A stretch of DNA of 64,000 bases from Siphonodentalium dalli (taxonomy: Eukaryota > Mollusca > Scaphopoda > Gadilida > Siphonodentaliidae). A program made the position numbers and the translations under genes. How positions within the stretch are numbered: the stretch's first letter is position 1; each line of letters begins with the position of its first letter. The stretch covers positions 121,200,126-121,264,125 of the forward strand of contig CP136069.1 of NCBI GenBank assembly GCA_032622095.1, given 5' to 3'. Of the stretch, positions 47,069-59,074 are shown piece by piece. The notes under the pieces are model-generated. The model had not been told where the DNA came from. It worked only from the letters and a program-made list of their open reading frames with translations, and did not search any database.

Positions 47069-49021
47069 GCTCAACTTTACTTTGTAAAGTTTGAGCTATT
47101 GCCATGGCTCGGTATCCGTCGTCTGTGTGTGTGTGCGTGTGTGTGTGTATGATTCGTCAACAATTTCCTTTAGCACGGGCTACAGTTCGTACCTTTGGTC
47201 CGATTATTATGAAATTTGTCATGGATGTTGACATTGACATGTAGATGGGAACGAGTCATTTTAGGGTCATTCGGAAAAAAAACATGGCCGCCATCGGCCA
47301 TCTTAGATTTTACTCTTTGCATGACTAAATCCTTTGACAAGGGCTACAGGTCGTACCTTTGGTCGGATCATCATACAATTAGTCATGGATGTTAACAATG
47401 ACATGTAGATGGGAACGAGTCATTTTTGGGTCATTCGGGCAAAAAACATGGCCGCCAGCAGCCATCTTGGATTTTACTCTTTGTATGACTAAACCCTTTA
47501 GCACGGGCTACAGTTCGTACCTTTAGTCTGATAATCATGAAATTTGTCATGGCTGTTGAAAATGGAATGTAGATGGGAACGAGTCATTTTGGGGTCATTC
47601 CGACAAAAAACATGGCCGCCAGCGGTCATCTTTGATTTCAAAATTTATTTCATTAGCACGGGCCACTGGTCGTAGTGTTCGTCTGATCATCATGAAATTT
47701 GACATGGATGTTAATATTGACATGTAGATGGGAACGAGTAATTTTGGGGTCATTCGGACAAAAAACATGGCCGCCAGCAGCCATCTTGGATTTTACTCTT
47801 TGTATGACTAAATCCTTTAGCACGGGCTTCAGGTCGTACCTTTAGTCTGATCATCATAAAATTTCTCATGAATGTTAATAATGACATGTAGATGGGAACG
47901 AATCATTTTGGGGTCATTCGGCCGAAAAACATGGCCACCAGCAGCCATCTTGAATTTTACTCTTTGTATGACTAAATCCTTTAGCACGGGCTTCAGTCTT
48001 TACTCTGATCATCAAAAAATTTCTCATGAATGTTAATAATGACATGTAGATGGGAACGAGTCATTTTGGGGTCATTCGGCCAAAAAAATGGCCGCCAGCA
48101 GCCATCTTGGATTTTACTCTTTGTGTGACTAAATCGTTTAGCACGGGCTACAGTTCGTCCCTTTAGTCTGATAATCATAAAATTTGTCATGGGTGTTAAC
48201 AATGGCATGTAGATGGGAACGAGTCATTTTGGGGTCATTTGGCCAAAAAACATGGCCGACAGCAGCCATCTTTGATTTCAAAATTTAATTCATTAGCATG
48301 GGCCACAGGTCGTACTGTTCGTCTGATCATCATCATGAAATTTGTCATGGATGTTAATATTGACATGTAGATGGGAACGAGTAATTTTGGGGTCATTCGG
48401 CCAAAAAACATGGCCGCCAGTAGCCATCTTGGATTTTACTCTTTGTATGACTAAATTATTTAGCACGGGCTACAGTTCGTACCTTTAGTCTGATCATCAT
48501 AAAATTGGTCATGAATGTTAACAATGATATGTAGATGGGAAAGAGTCATTTTGGGTTTATTCAGCCGAAAAACATGGCCGCCAGCAGCCATCTTGGATTT
48601 TACTCTTTGTATGACTAAATCCTTTAGCACGGGCTACAGTTCGTACCTTTAGTCTGATCATCATAAAATTGTCATGGATGTTAACAATGGCATGTTGATG
48701 GGAACGAATCATTTTGGGGTCATTCGGCCGAAAAACATGGTCGCCAGCGGCCATCTTTGATTTCAAAAATTAATCCATTAGCACAGGCTGCAGGTCGTAC
48801 TGTTAGTCTGATCATCATGAAATTTGTCATGGATGTTAATATTGACATGTAGATGAGAACGAGTGATTTTGGGGTCGTTCGTCAAAAAAACATGGCCACC
48901 AGCAGCCATCTTGGATTTTACTCTTTGCATGACTAAATCCTTTGTCACAGGTAAGACATTTCAATCAGCATCTTTCCTATTTCTCCATTTACTGTAAACC
49001 ATTAAATTATAAGTTGAGCTA
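47069..49021 (+). repeat. Satellite-like array, 11 units of ~155-165 bp, within TAGCTCAAC ends
   Basis: The landmark ATGTAGATGGGAACGAGT recurs at about 47238, 47403, 47567, 47722, 47885, 48043, 48207, 48364, 48528, 48692 and 48847. Each unit runs from AGCACGGGCTACAG through CATGGATGTTAA to AACATGGCCGCCAGCAGCCA and TCTTGGATTTTACTCTTTG. The array is preceded by TTAGCTCAACTTTACTTTGT and a GT-rich run and followed by AAGTTGAGCTA, a short inverted pair. The minus-strand ORFs inside are repeat artefacts. Confidence 0.9.
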
Positions 49022-49839
49022 CAGTGTCATTGACACTTTCATTTACATTTTCCGTGTTCGTGTTTACAATATTGTGGTGCCTCGAAAACTATTGTTTGTC
49101 AAACGTATTTATTCTGAGGTGTTAGATTTAGCGTACACAGAAAACACAATCTAATGTGAAGGTCGTTGATATCACAATATTGACAAAAAAACAGAAATAC
49201 TTGCTTCATAGTTTATTCGGAAATCATATAGAATAATACTGATTCTAGCTGATTATTCCGATTGTGCTTCCAATCTGACATGAGTTGTGATAAATTTGAC
49301 GAATTGGCTTCATCTAATTACAAAGACTGAGTCTGAAGACAGTGAAGAGAAACACTGTGGACACAGTGACAGTCAATGACTGAATGCGTTATGACATGAG
49401 TGACTTTAGTCGATTCAATGTGGAAATTGAATAGATGTGCCGAATTACTCTTGACTCTATCATCTCAATGGAATGGAGTACACTGTGATGTTGATAATCG
49501 CTGCTACACGAATAAGAAACAAATGCAGCCATGATGAAACCCTAGCACAGTAGCACGTTATATTTTCGTCTCCTAAACATGCCGAGCGTTGCCCTTTGAA
49601 CATGTCTGGGACTATATAACACACAAGGCGCCTATTTTTAGAAGCAAATGCAAGTTTTGAGACAGTGCAATTGTTTTTATTTGTTTTGGTTCAATTATAT
49701 AACGAAGAAAAGTAACGAATATACGCGCTAAATATTTATGAGGTTATATTCTTGTCCATATGTATGTTTTCAAATCGGCATTCGTGTTGATTCAATCTTT
49801 GCTTCATTATTATTATTATATTTTTTTTATATATACGAT
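49022..49839. other. Unassigned stretch
   Basis: AT-rich sequence with no recognised gene or repeat. Confidence 0.4.
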
Positions 49840-49954
49840 AATAGCATAGTGTGTTTGAGATGTGTTTTATCTCCATGAGTTAGGCAGAGCCTCGCGAAAA
49901 ATCATACTTCTAACGAGTTGAGATAAAACACATCTCAAAACACACTATGGTATT
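49840..49954. repeat. 115-bp foldback
   Basis: The left arm AATAGCATAGTGTGTTTGAG through GTTTTATCTC (49840-49873) pairs with 49920-49954 with few mismatches. The loop of about 46 bases is itself partly self-complementary. Confidence 0.8.
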
Positions 49955-50805
49955 GTTGTATTTATCTTATAATTTGATAATTTCGAGGAGCAATTCCCGC
50001 AGTTACAGTATTGTGATGAGGTCGCGGATTTATGGAACACTTGGGTGATTTGTCAGCAATAAACAAGATATACGTCCTGATTTAATATTAATCCATGTTC
50101 AGAAATCTGAACTGTGAAATACTTTCAATCAAATGTCAATGTTCTCAAACAAAAAAACAAATTTCAAACTGTTATAGTTCAGAATTCGCTAGATTGAAAA
50201 TAACCACGCAAATTCTGAGAAAAGTGTACATCGTAAATTTTGTGCGCTGCAAGCTGTCTAAAAATGGGAACAGAACAGTCAAAGCTAAAATTTAGGGGCA
50301 GTTAATCATGTTTCATCGAATAGTTAGCTACATTACTGTTGTATTCCACTTGTATGCATTAATTTATTCGTTTAAACCATCAGAAATGCTAAAGTAAATG
50401 TGACCCAATTTCGAGGCGAGAGTTTTTGTTGATACGTCGCTAAGACAGCAACGTCGTGAGGTGAAAGGTCACATTGTGCATAGTCCATTATTGGAGTATA
50501 ATACACATACATGCATGTAAGATATAGATAAAATTTAGTACACAGTATAACATCAAACGGGTATAAGATAAAAATATGTATTACAGTCCTATGCGCGATT
50601 TCCATTGAAAACGCTGTTAATTAAAACTGGTAATGTCACTAGTGAATTGTGTCATTTCGCGTGACGTCATTGACGTTACGTTGCTTACTGAGCTAGACTG
50701 AATTTTCGATTGTTGATCTTTCTCCACATCGGGACTTTCATGCATTAATTATGTTTGTTTTAATCATATTTGGCGAACCAAATTGATGCAGAAGTGTAAT
50801 AAATA

Positions 50806-50964
50806 GAGTAATCAATTAGTTCCGAGAATTACGTTCAATAATTCACTCGAGACGAGAGTCGTTTTGGGTAAGAAACTCGTGCGCTAATGCGCACTCGTTT
50901 CTTACCGACGTCTCTCGCCTCTCGTGAAATATTTAACGAAATTCTCGGAACCAATTGATTACTT
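50806..50964. repeat. 159-bp foldback
   Basis: The left arm GAGTAATCAATTAGTTCCGA (50806 on) pairs with 50935-50964. The centre has GTAAGAAACTCGTGCGC pairing with GCGCACTCGTTTCTTAC. Nearly the whole segment is self-complementary. Confidence 0.8.
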
Positions 50965-51779
50965 TCTATATATTCTAATTACCGTTGAGTGTGTTTTTGA
51001 AGCACAAGTCGGTGTAAAAATCCGACTCTTTGACCCAGTTTAGCGGACATCAAGTCAAGTCAGTAGAAAATACAGCCGGTTTGCGTCAGACCTGTGCTCA
51101 TAACTGGAGTTCTTTAGAACCATTTTTACAACGGGATACAGCAAATTGAAGAGTAATAACATATATTTCTACCTATACATGTATATGAGGCATTTATGTA
51201 CCAAATATTATTTCTTGCGTATCTTGAACCAGTTTATGGACTTTGAAAAAGTTATAAAAAGTTAGTCCCGGCCAAGTTGGATACCGTTATACAGGATTCA
51301 GTATTATATGGGTGTGGTTAGTGACACGTAGATTGCATTTTGGGTTTGCAAATTATATCTTTAGGCCCATGCAGCAACACTCTTTAACTGTGATTACGCC
51401 GGTGGGAAGTATCCACACATTATAAGTTGTGCATAATCCTATACCGCCCTTCAATGTCGATATAATTGGATTGAAACGACTAGTGACGATCAAAATGGGA
51501 TATAAGCTCCCTTTGGGTTTGTTAGATAATTTACTGGGTATAAATACTTATTGTCTACTAAGTTAATGGACTGTATAACCTGCGGCATAACAAATCATCG
51601 ATCAACGCCGAATGTTTTTGGCAGTAATGCACATCAAATCCAATCACAAACAAATGAATCCCTTGTTTGTGCCTTGTTTGCTTTATACTCGAGTATGACC
51701 CCCGGACATATATAGCTAGGCGTCTGTCAAGGCGTTTGCGCTTCCAAGTAATCTGGTCGCTGGGACTCGACTTAGGTGG
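50965..51779. other. Unassigned stretch
   Basis: No gene or repeat recognised. Confidence 0.4.
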
Positions 51780-52455
51780 GAACGTAGAACAAATTGATGA
51801 CAAGTTGTTTTTGGTGTCATTTTGTCGGGCTGGATCTAGGGAACAGTATATCCAAAATCTTTTTGCGGAACATTTTCTACAGCTCCGTGAAATATGGTTT
51901 ATTTATAACTTTGTGTAAATTTTGCGTTCATAATTAGTCCAGTCAATCTGACGGAAAGTGACACCCAACCGTAAACAAATTACTACACGCAGTACGCAAT
52001 GTCTTTTGATGTTTTTGAATGTGACCATGCTATATAGTAAATAACTAAAATTTCGATGAATTCCAGTGTGGGAAAGTCGTCATTTTGGGGTCCAAAGACA
52101 GAGATATGTAATGACAAAATGGTGAATTTAAGCTAGAACAAACTGGTAACAAGCTATGTTTGTGTCTTTTTGTCGGGCAGAATCTGGGGTAAAATATGTC
52201 GTACATGTAAATCGGCTTTGGGAACTATTTTCTATAGCTCTTTGAAATAGGGTCCTATTTATGGATGTTTATGTGTCAATTTTGCAGTTCATTATTAGTC
52301 CAGTCAAACTGATGTAATAAACACACGACCGTGAACAATTGCTATGCAACAACTTTTGTGTTTTTGAATGTGACGTGCCCATAATTATAATAACATATCC
52401 AAAATCCCCATGAATTCCAGGATGGTAAAGTCGTAATTTTGTTGTCAAAAGATAG
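51780..52455 (+). repeat. ~355-bp tandem pair
   Basis: TAGAACAAATTGATGACAAG (51786) and TAGAACAAACTGGTAACAAG (52134) start parallel copies. Both contain TTTTGTCGGGC, TTTTCTA(C/T)AGCTC, ATTAGTCCAGTCAA, TTTTTGAATGTGAC and ATGAATTCCAG in order. Confidence 0.8.
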
Positions 52456-53209
52456 GAATCTGTTTCATGCATGGAGTGTACTACCACTCACTTTAATATC
52501 ATCTAAAGTTATTAATGTGACAGAAACCAGCAACAGAAACGCGTTTTTCTTGTTGTCATGCAAGTGCCTGCCATTCCATGCATAATTTGATTGTAAAATA
52601 TAAAATGGCAGACAAAATGGGAACCCGAAGTAATAAGTTAGCATTTTACACTAAATTTACCAGATCATTTCCATGTATATGCGTAAATGGCTAGTTACAC
52701 CACCACAGATGATTTCCAATCCTAATCCGATAATAGGTAGTCACATTCAGAGGATTTGGCAATCCGGTGTCTCAAGGTTTCAAAGTGACGGACAAAATGG
52801 CGGAAATCAGCAATTGTGTTGGGGGGGGTATTGCTAAATCTTCACATATCAAATGAATGTGTAGGCAATAAGTAGTTATATATGCCACCATAATAGTTTC
52901 CAAAGCCATCATAATACGTCAGGTGAGTCTCCTAAACTAAATAACGAGTGCACATAAACCATATACAGAGTTATAAACCGCCCATCTACATGTAGTATCC
53001 AAAACCAGCCTGTGCATATCCTGCATATCCAGATTGTGTCGCAAACCATCTGAAGGGTGTCCCAATCCACCCAACGAGTTTCACCAACCATCCAGGTAGA
53101 CTGAGGTAGGTGGTGTCACAACACACACATATATATAGTCCCCCAAACCATGCATCTGGTATCCCAACCCACCAAATGGGTGTCCAAAACCATCAAATGA
53201 GTTTTCCAA
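52456..53209. other. Non-coding stretch with CCAAACCATC-like periodicity
   Basis: From about 52890 to 53215 words such as CCAAACCATC, CCCAATCCACC and TCCAAAACCA recur roughly every 20-40 bases. ACAAAATGGCGG words occur at 52610 and 52795. No gene is recognised. Confidence 0.35.
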
Positions 53210-53645
53210 TCCACCTGATTAGTATTTCTGATAGTATTTCATAGTTTTCGACATATTGTGTGAGTATATTTGACAATATCTTTGTAAATAACTTACCAAA
53301 ACAACTCAAGATCGTTATCGGCCTATAATTACCTGGTTCACTTAAATTTCCTTTGTTTTTATAGAGAGGGACAATCGTTCCAGTTACCCAGTCTTCGGGT
53401 ATGAGACCAGTGTCCAGTATGATATTAAATAATTTACGGTATATGCTGAAAAAGACATCGGATCGATGAGGCAATGATATACTCATTGGCAATGCGGTCG
53501 TGGCCGGATGATTTATTGTTTTTCAAAGTGTTAATCGACTGTTGTATTTCGAACTCGGTAATGGGCATGTTTAGTACAGGGTTAACATCAATGCTAAAGT
53601 GCGCCTTTATAGTTCTCTCTACAACAGGGTCATAATTCAGCTATA
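53210..53645 (-). pseudogene. LINE reverse transcriptase N-terminal fragment
   Basis: Minus-strand reading: PVLNMPITEFEIQQSI, LKNNKSSGHDRIANEYI, a frameshift near 53470, then LFNIILDTGLIPEDW, GTIVPLYKNKG, PGNYRPITILSCFGKLF and VENYEILSE. These are the first RT blocks of an I/Jockey-group LINE. The piece ends abruptly before the HQ(A/S)GFR block, and the endonuclease is also missing, so both ends are truncated. It has a different sequence from the other LINEs here. Confidence 0.8.
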
Positions 53646-54010
53646 GTTGCCCAAATCAGTTAGTTGGAATAATCATAAGTAACGGTATGGCTCACTTAGA
53701 TTGCACAGTTCTGCTCATTTCTAAACATCCCTAAAATTGCCAGCCGCCAATGTTTAATCCCCCAGTCCTGGATAATCGGCGTATGTTGATACCCGAATTT
53801 AGACTTAATTCCTGATGGTGAAGCGCCACTAACAGTTTGCGTAATATTATGTCACTTATATTTTAAAGTGGTTTTAAGCCAGCAAATATTCTCGTTATTG
53901 TTACATCCTTGTCTGGTTCCGGTTATCAAAATAGATCAATAGAATGTTTAAATATCCACCGTCAGATTTGACACAAACGAGTTAAGAATTTCGAACTCTA
54001 ATTATTCGCA

Positions 54011-54060
54011 TACTAGCAGGGTGACCCGGTGTTGCCCATGTTAAAGTGATGTTGAAAATG
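54011..54060 (+). repeat. Second copy of the CTAGCAGGG..ACCCGG head
   Basis: ACTAGCAGGGTGACCCGGTG then TTGCCCATGTTAA matches the start of the element at 2306. Its downstream extent could not be traced with confidence. Confidence 0.6.
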
Positions 54061-55152
54061 CTCCTACACAAAATTGCCACTCTCATAACAGTTATAACAA
54101 ACATCATTCTTATACGTGGATTTGTTCAGACGTTATCTTGTTTTGAATGGCACAACCGACGTGGTTGGAATTATAGATGATTGCCACATTCTTCAAGGTT
54201 GGATAATGCCTCGATCAGTACTCACACATCAATTCGATTCACTAAATTGACACCAGTTAAAAAAATTACCAACCATGTTTAATGGTTGAATTTTCAATAT
54301 ATATTGGTAGTTTTGTTTTTATTAATTTTGATGCCGCGGCACCACCCTTATAACTCAGATGGTACCCCTTTGTTATCTTCAAACCACACCAGTGCATGCA
54401 CATACGCACTGTATACCTCGTGATATACGTTGATAAAATGCTACCGGTATATATTAACATAAGGGCCATGCCTTGATAAGTTGAACTGTTGAAAGTTCCC
54501 GTTTGCACATTAATATTATGAAATTTAGTATAAAATAAACTCTATTGAATCTTGCATCTTGAGTATTGTATCATATAATTGTGAAATATTAACGCCAAAA
54601 TCTCCTTAAACGAATCAGTACGACATCCAGTTTCTGAAGTATCCCAGGTCAGTTATTGGGATAGCTCCACTTTGGGGGGGGGACTACTCCTGGCGATTTT
54701 GTTCTCTACTAAGCTTCATTTACATTCCCTACCGCGCAAAGTTTCTGATTCTTTGCATTTTGCTCATTTTCGTGACATCATAATACTGAAACAATTTTAC
54801 TGTCACGTGCTACCTCGCATTATTCCAACAGAAGGAGCAAATGGACGCACAAGTGAAGGTTGGTAATATATGTCACAAACCTTTACGCGTTTCGCCACAG
54901 TCTTGGTAGTTCAGTTTACATGAAAAACATTTTCACGGTTTTCAATATCTATTCCTCAGAAATGGCGATGCTATTATTGTCAAGCAAAGATTGGAGATGA
55001 AAACCAGACGCTGCAGCATACCCTCATTGCACACATTGATCGCCTTGCTGTGCGGCATGTCTAGTGATGATAACCGCAACACTCCGTACATGGCGAAGCG
55101 TTTCGGGATGATTCCAAAAACACTACTCTGTGATCTGGCATCCATCCGCTTA
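54061..55152. other. Unassigned stretch with an unrecognised minus-strand ORF
   Basis: The minus-strand ORF 54942-55160 (72 residues, FGIIPKRFAMYGVL) ends at the border of the TTA-flanked element, and another minus ORF (56298-56519, acidic and serine-poor) begins at its other border. They are not in the same frame across the empty site. I recognise neither; a disrupted older coding unit is possible but unproven. Confidence 0.3.
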
Positions 55153-56297
55153 GGGTGCATTTACACTGATATAGAACTGTATACAGATCTGTACGAAGTC
55201 ACGTGTCGCGCATTACCGTGATCACAATATGATTACTAATAGTGAACGCGCGCTGATCAGTACTCTGGTAATTGACAATTCACTACGAGTCGTTTCAGTT
55301 TAGGCCAGACATAAAAATTGATCTACCATCAGCAGACAACAGCGATATGGTATGTGCCGCATGTAGTTAAAGTGTATCCTTATACCACTTGATAATGGTT
55401 CGAAGAAAGAATGAAAATCGCATAGGAATACACAATAAACAACAGTATACACAAATAGAGGCTAGAGAGCACACATATAGCTTTAGATGGAGATTCCACC
55501 AATATTTAGGATTTCAGGTGATCAACTATATATATATATATATAGGTCTCCTGTTTGACACCATCTGGGCGGTGGCCATTTTGGATCTGTATGGAATGGG
55601 TATCCACCCTACAACACCCTTTATTTGACCAAATGTAGTAAAATTTCCAACTGATGACAATTCCAATGACAATGTTGACCAAATATAGGACAATATTGTT
55701 TTATTAAATTAACTAGCAGTTTTTGACTGGCCACGGGGAGGGATCAGTACACAATCTTTCCAAGTGTCTGAAATTTCCAACCTGATACCCGCCCCCATGA
55801 TAAGGTTGGAAAATTTCCAGCTGATGGCCATTCCAGCCCAAAATTTTGATAAAAAGTAGGAGATGATGCAAATATTGATCCGAAAACAATAACTCCCCCC
55901 CCCCCCCCCCAATAAAATGTTTGAAAATCAAACTACAAGATCATTTTCAACCTATTGTTGGTTTGGAAATTACAGCTAATGTCGTGTCAGGTATGAAATT
56001 TCCAACTGTTGAAAATTTTGACCAAAGTTGCCACGTCCCTGTCCGTGTTCAATATTCGAAATACACGGGTTGAAATGACAACGAAAACTAAAACACATTC
56101 GCCAAGCCCGAGTAACAATTAATCAAAACAGATTTGCCTGTCGCAGTGCTTCGGCGTTGACCGTGACGTATAGCGGACACGATTTTTGCTCACACGAACT
56201 AATACCGTTTTCTTTCTGTGTGCATTTCTATATCAACCCGTTTACACTAGTCTGCGTGTAGATCTATGTGCAGTTCAATAGCAATGTAAATGCACCC
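55153..56297. mobile_element. 1145-bp Harbinger-type non-autonomous element, TTA target duplication
   Basis: TIRs GGGTGCATTTACACTGATAT and the complement of GGGTGCATTTACATTGCTAT are flanked by TTA at 55150-55152 and 56298-56300. The inner TIR part (AACTG..ATAGATCT/ACAGATCT) remains alignable over about 45 bp. It contains a hAT-family fragment (about 55600-56041). No transposase. TTA plus GGG ends fit PIF/Harbinger (inference). Confidence 0.75.
55600..56041. mobile_element. hAT-family MITE fragment nested in Harbinger-type element
   Basis: It contains TTTCCAACTGATGACAATTC, a TTTTTGACTGGCCACGGGGA phrase, AAAATCAAACTACAAGATCA, GTCAGGTATGAAATTTCCAA and the right terminus GCCACGTCCCTG (ending 56041), all shared with 58041-59074. 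The left terminus is missing. Confidence 0.65.
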
Positions 56298-57009
56298 TTA
56301 AACGAGAATCCTTGCGTGTTGACTTTTCCGGAAGAAACGTACCAGTCGAACATTTTCTTCATCGGTGTACTGCTCGTCAAAGTCTGTGGCATATCCATAG
56401 CCCGAAGACTGTCCTGTCGCTCCTTCGGATTGGTTCAAATGGCCCGCAAGTTCTTCTAGAAGAATCAAATCTTCTAACGATATTAACGTGCCATCTCTGG
56501 CTGCCACATCCATCTCCATCTTGTGATTTGATAAATAAACCTTTCTGTAATATAATGACTTTCGGCTCTAACTCATGTGGTCATTAGTATTAGGGACCAT
56601 TATAGGACGCAAAACAGAGCGAGACACCTGCAGTCAGATGCTCGTACCCCGTTTATATATAACCATGGGTATATGCGAAAAATACACAACGAAAACACAC
56701 TCCACAGTTTGGATCGATAAGTCTTGCCCTGTGTATTTTGATGTTGAATTTTTTGACAATCGGTCTTCCGTATCAATTCTACAACACAATTATCGTCTTA
56801 CTTGCAGCACGACTTTATCCATATGTTATCGTGTGATCGTCACGGAAGCGTTTTATTTCAGAGTATGGTTAATACATTGCTGCCGGTGAAGTGTATTATC
56901 GGATAAGAAACAAATAAGCCTATGCCGAGGGCAGAAACTAAAGTTGCGAGAGGCACCCCTGGTTGAGTGTGGGATATTTGGCAGTCGAGACTTGGTTAGA
57001 GGGTTTTCG

Positions 57010-57691
57010 TTGGGGTGGTCTCCACCTTGGAATTTCCAACTGCACCCCCACCCCATTGAACCACACCAAACTCATAAATTTGCGTAAATTAATTTGCACC
57101 CCCCCCCCTTTGATTTTTCCCAAATGTTCCCTCACAGACTACCAGATGGTAGACTATTCCAAATGAACCAGTAATATTGTGGCCACTTGTCGTGCGGGGG
57201 GGGGGGTGGGGGGGTGAAAAAGATGGTTCGGCCCAGTATGAGATTAAAACATCTTAACATCTAGTGGTATAACACCACTCAAATTTACACCCCGATCTAT
57301 TTGTTCTTAAATTAATTAGCGAGTAACTACTGGCAAGGACACATAACACACGGGTCGGCCGATGGTTAGGCCCGATGTGAGAACATTTTTGTAATATGAA
57401 CATGAACATTTGACAATCCTATAGCAAAGACCGGCCTCAAGTTTTCCAATTCTGGGAAATTATTAACCTGACACTCACCCATAGGTTTCAAAATTGACAA
57501 CAGATGGCCATTTGATTTTTTTGTCTAAAAACAACGAATTCGTCACTAAGAAAGTGTTGGAAAATCAAACTACGAGAACAATTTCAACCTAATTTTGGTG
57601 TGAATTTTCCAATTAATTTTGCTCGGGGTATTAGGTATGACTAGAATTGGGGGTAAGACCCCTGCATAACCACCCCTGTCGACAAGTCCCT
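57010..57691. mobile_element. hAT-family MITE fragment
   Basis: GGGGTGGTCTCCACCTTGGA, CCAACTGCACCCCCACC and the later AAAATCAAACTACGAGAACA and TATTAGGTATGA phrases follow the family order. The right terminus is decayed (GTCGACAAGTCCCTA, 57691). G- and C-runs near 57100 and 57196 belong to it. Confidence 0.55.
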
Positions 57692-58040
57692 ACTTGACAC
57701 CCCATTCTAAATAATCGATACTAAGTTATGTTGGGTGGCATCGGGGGGAGTCAGGGGCTACATCCCAGCCCTGTCGGGGAGTCATAGCCATCCCCCGTCG
57801 GTGAGTTATGTAATTGTCAACCCGGCAGCTAGAGCCCGCCCCCTGTCGGGGATATCCTGGTGCCACCCCTGTTTGAAATCATATAAACTTTTAAAGAAGC
57901 AGACCACATATTGAACAGAAATCAGGGGGAAATGAGCTCTCGTAACCACAAAAGTGCACTAAAGACATCCCAATAAATCCAAATTAGATGCAACCGTAAA
58001 TTGTATATATATGGTATCGTTCTGTTTGCCTCTCTATATC
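57692..58040. other. Spacer between hAT-family copies
   Basis: CCCTGTCGGGGA words recur at about 57772, 57795 and 57852, a short degenerate repeat. Otherwise nothing is recognised. Confidence 0.4.
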
Positions 58041-59074
58041 CAGGGACGTGGCTATATGGTTTCCGTTAGGGGTGTCCACCATGGGAAATTCCAACTGCAC
58101 CCCCCTTGAATCAGAATCACCCCAAACACAAATTCCATTTGTACCACCCCCTTACATCAGTGCTCACGCCTAATATCCTATATATATATTTTTTTAAACC
58201 TATATTCCAGGTTTGAAAATTCAGATAGTTTAACCTGAACAATTGCATAAATCATAACATCTAATGGTCTAACTCCAGACAAATTCCCACGGCTACGGGC
58301 AAGAGGCGGGGACACACCGGATTGGCCATGGTTATTCGGCCCGGTGTGAGAAAAATGTTAAAACTATAAAAGAAAATATTAAATCCTAGCATGCATCTAG
58401 ACTGGCCTCAATTGAACCTTTCCTGGTGTTGGAAATATCCAACCTCATACTCCCCCTCAGGTTGGAAAACTCTCCAACTGATGACTATTTCAGTCCACAA
58501 GTTTGACCAAATGAAGTAAAATATGTTTTGCAGTTTTGTATTGGCCACGGGGGAATGGACAATGACAACGATAGTCGGCAATTTTTTTTTAATCTGAACA
58601 AGAAAATCTCAAAATCCTAGCATCTAGACTAGCCTCAAACCTTCCTAGAGTTGGACATTTCAAACCTGACACCCCACTTAGGTTGGAAAATTTCAACTGA
58701 TGACAATTCCAATGACAATATTTACCAAATGCATGACAGTATTGTTTTCTTAAATTAACTAGCAGTTTTTTTGACTGGCCACGGGGGAGGGACCAGGACA
58801 CAAACTGTCCAAGTGTTGGAAATTTCCAACCTGTCACCCTCCTAAGGTTGGAAATTTCCGACTGATGACCATTTCAGTCCAAAATATTTACCAAAAATAG
58901 GAAAATATGCAAATAAACTGTTTGAAAATAAAACTACAAGAACATTTTCAACTTAATGTTGGTGTGAAATTTCCAACTAATGTTTTGGCAGGTATGAAAT
59001 TTCCAACTGTTGAACATTTTGACCAAAGTTTGGGGGTGAGACATCCCAACCCCACCCCTGTCGCCACGTCTCTG
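58041..59074. mobile_element. hAT-type non-autonomous element with perfect 8-bp target duplication
   Basis: The termini CAGGGACGTGGC (58041) and GCCACGTCTCTG (ending 59074) are inverted repeats with one mismatch, flanked by TCTATATC at 58033-58040 and 59075-59082. CAG ends and an exact 8-bp duplication are the hallmarks of hAT elements. The 1034-bp interior contains the TTTCCAAC(C/T)TG phrases that identify the other copies, apparently as an internal partial duplication (58430-58520 and 58640-58800 are alike). No transposase. Confidence 0.85.

Noticed and set aside
47069-49021. CRISPR or rDNA spacer-like array
   Set aside because: The units are head-to-tail without spacers and no rRNA sequence is nearby; a satellite-like array fits.
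54942-56519. Harbinger transposase split by the TTA-flanked element
   Set aside because: The two minus-strand ORFs are not in frame across the empty site and show no DDE motif; similarity by eye was too weak.
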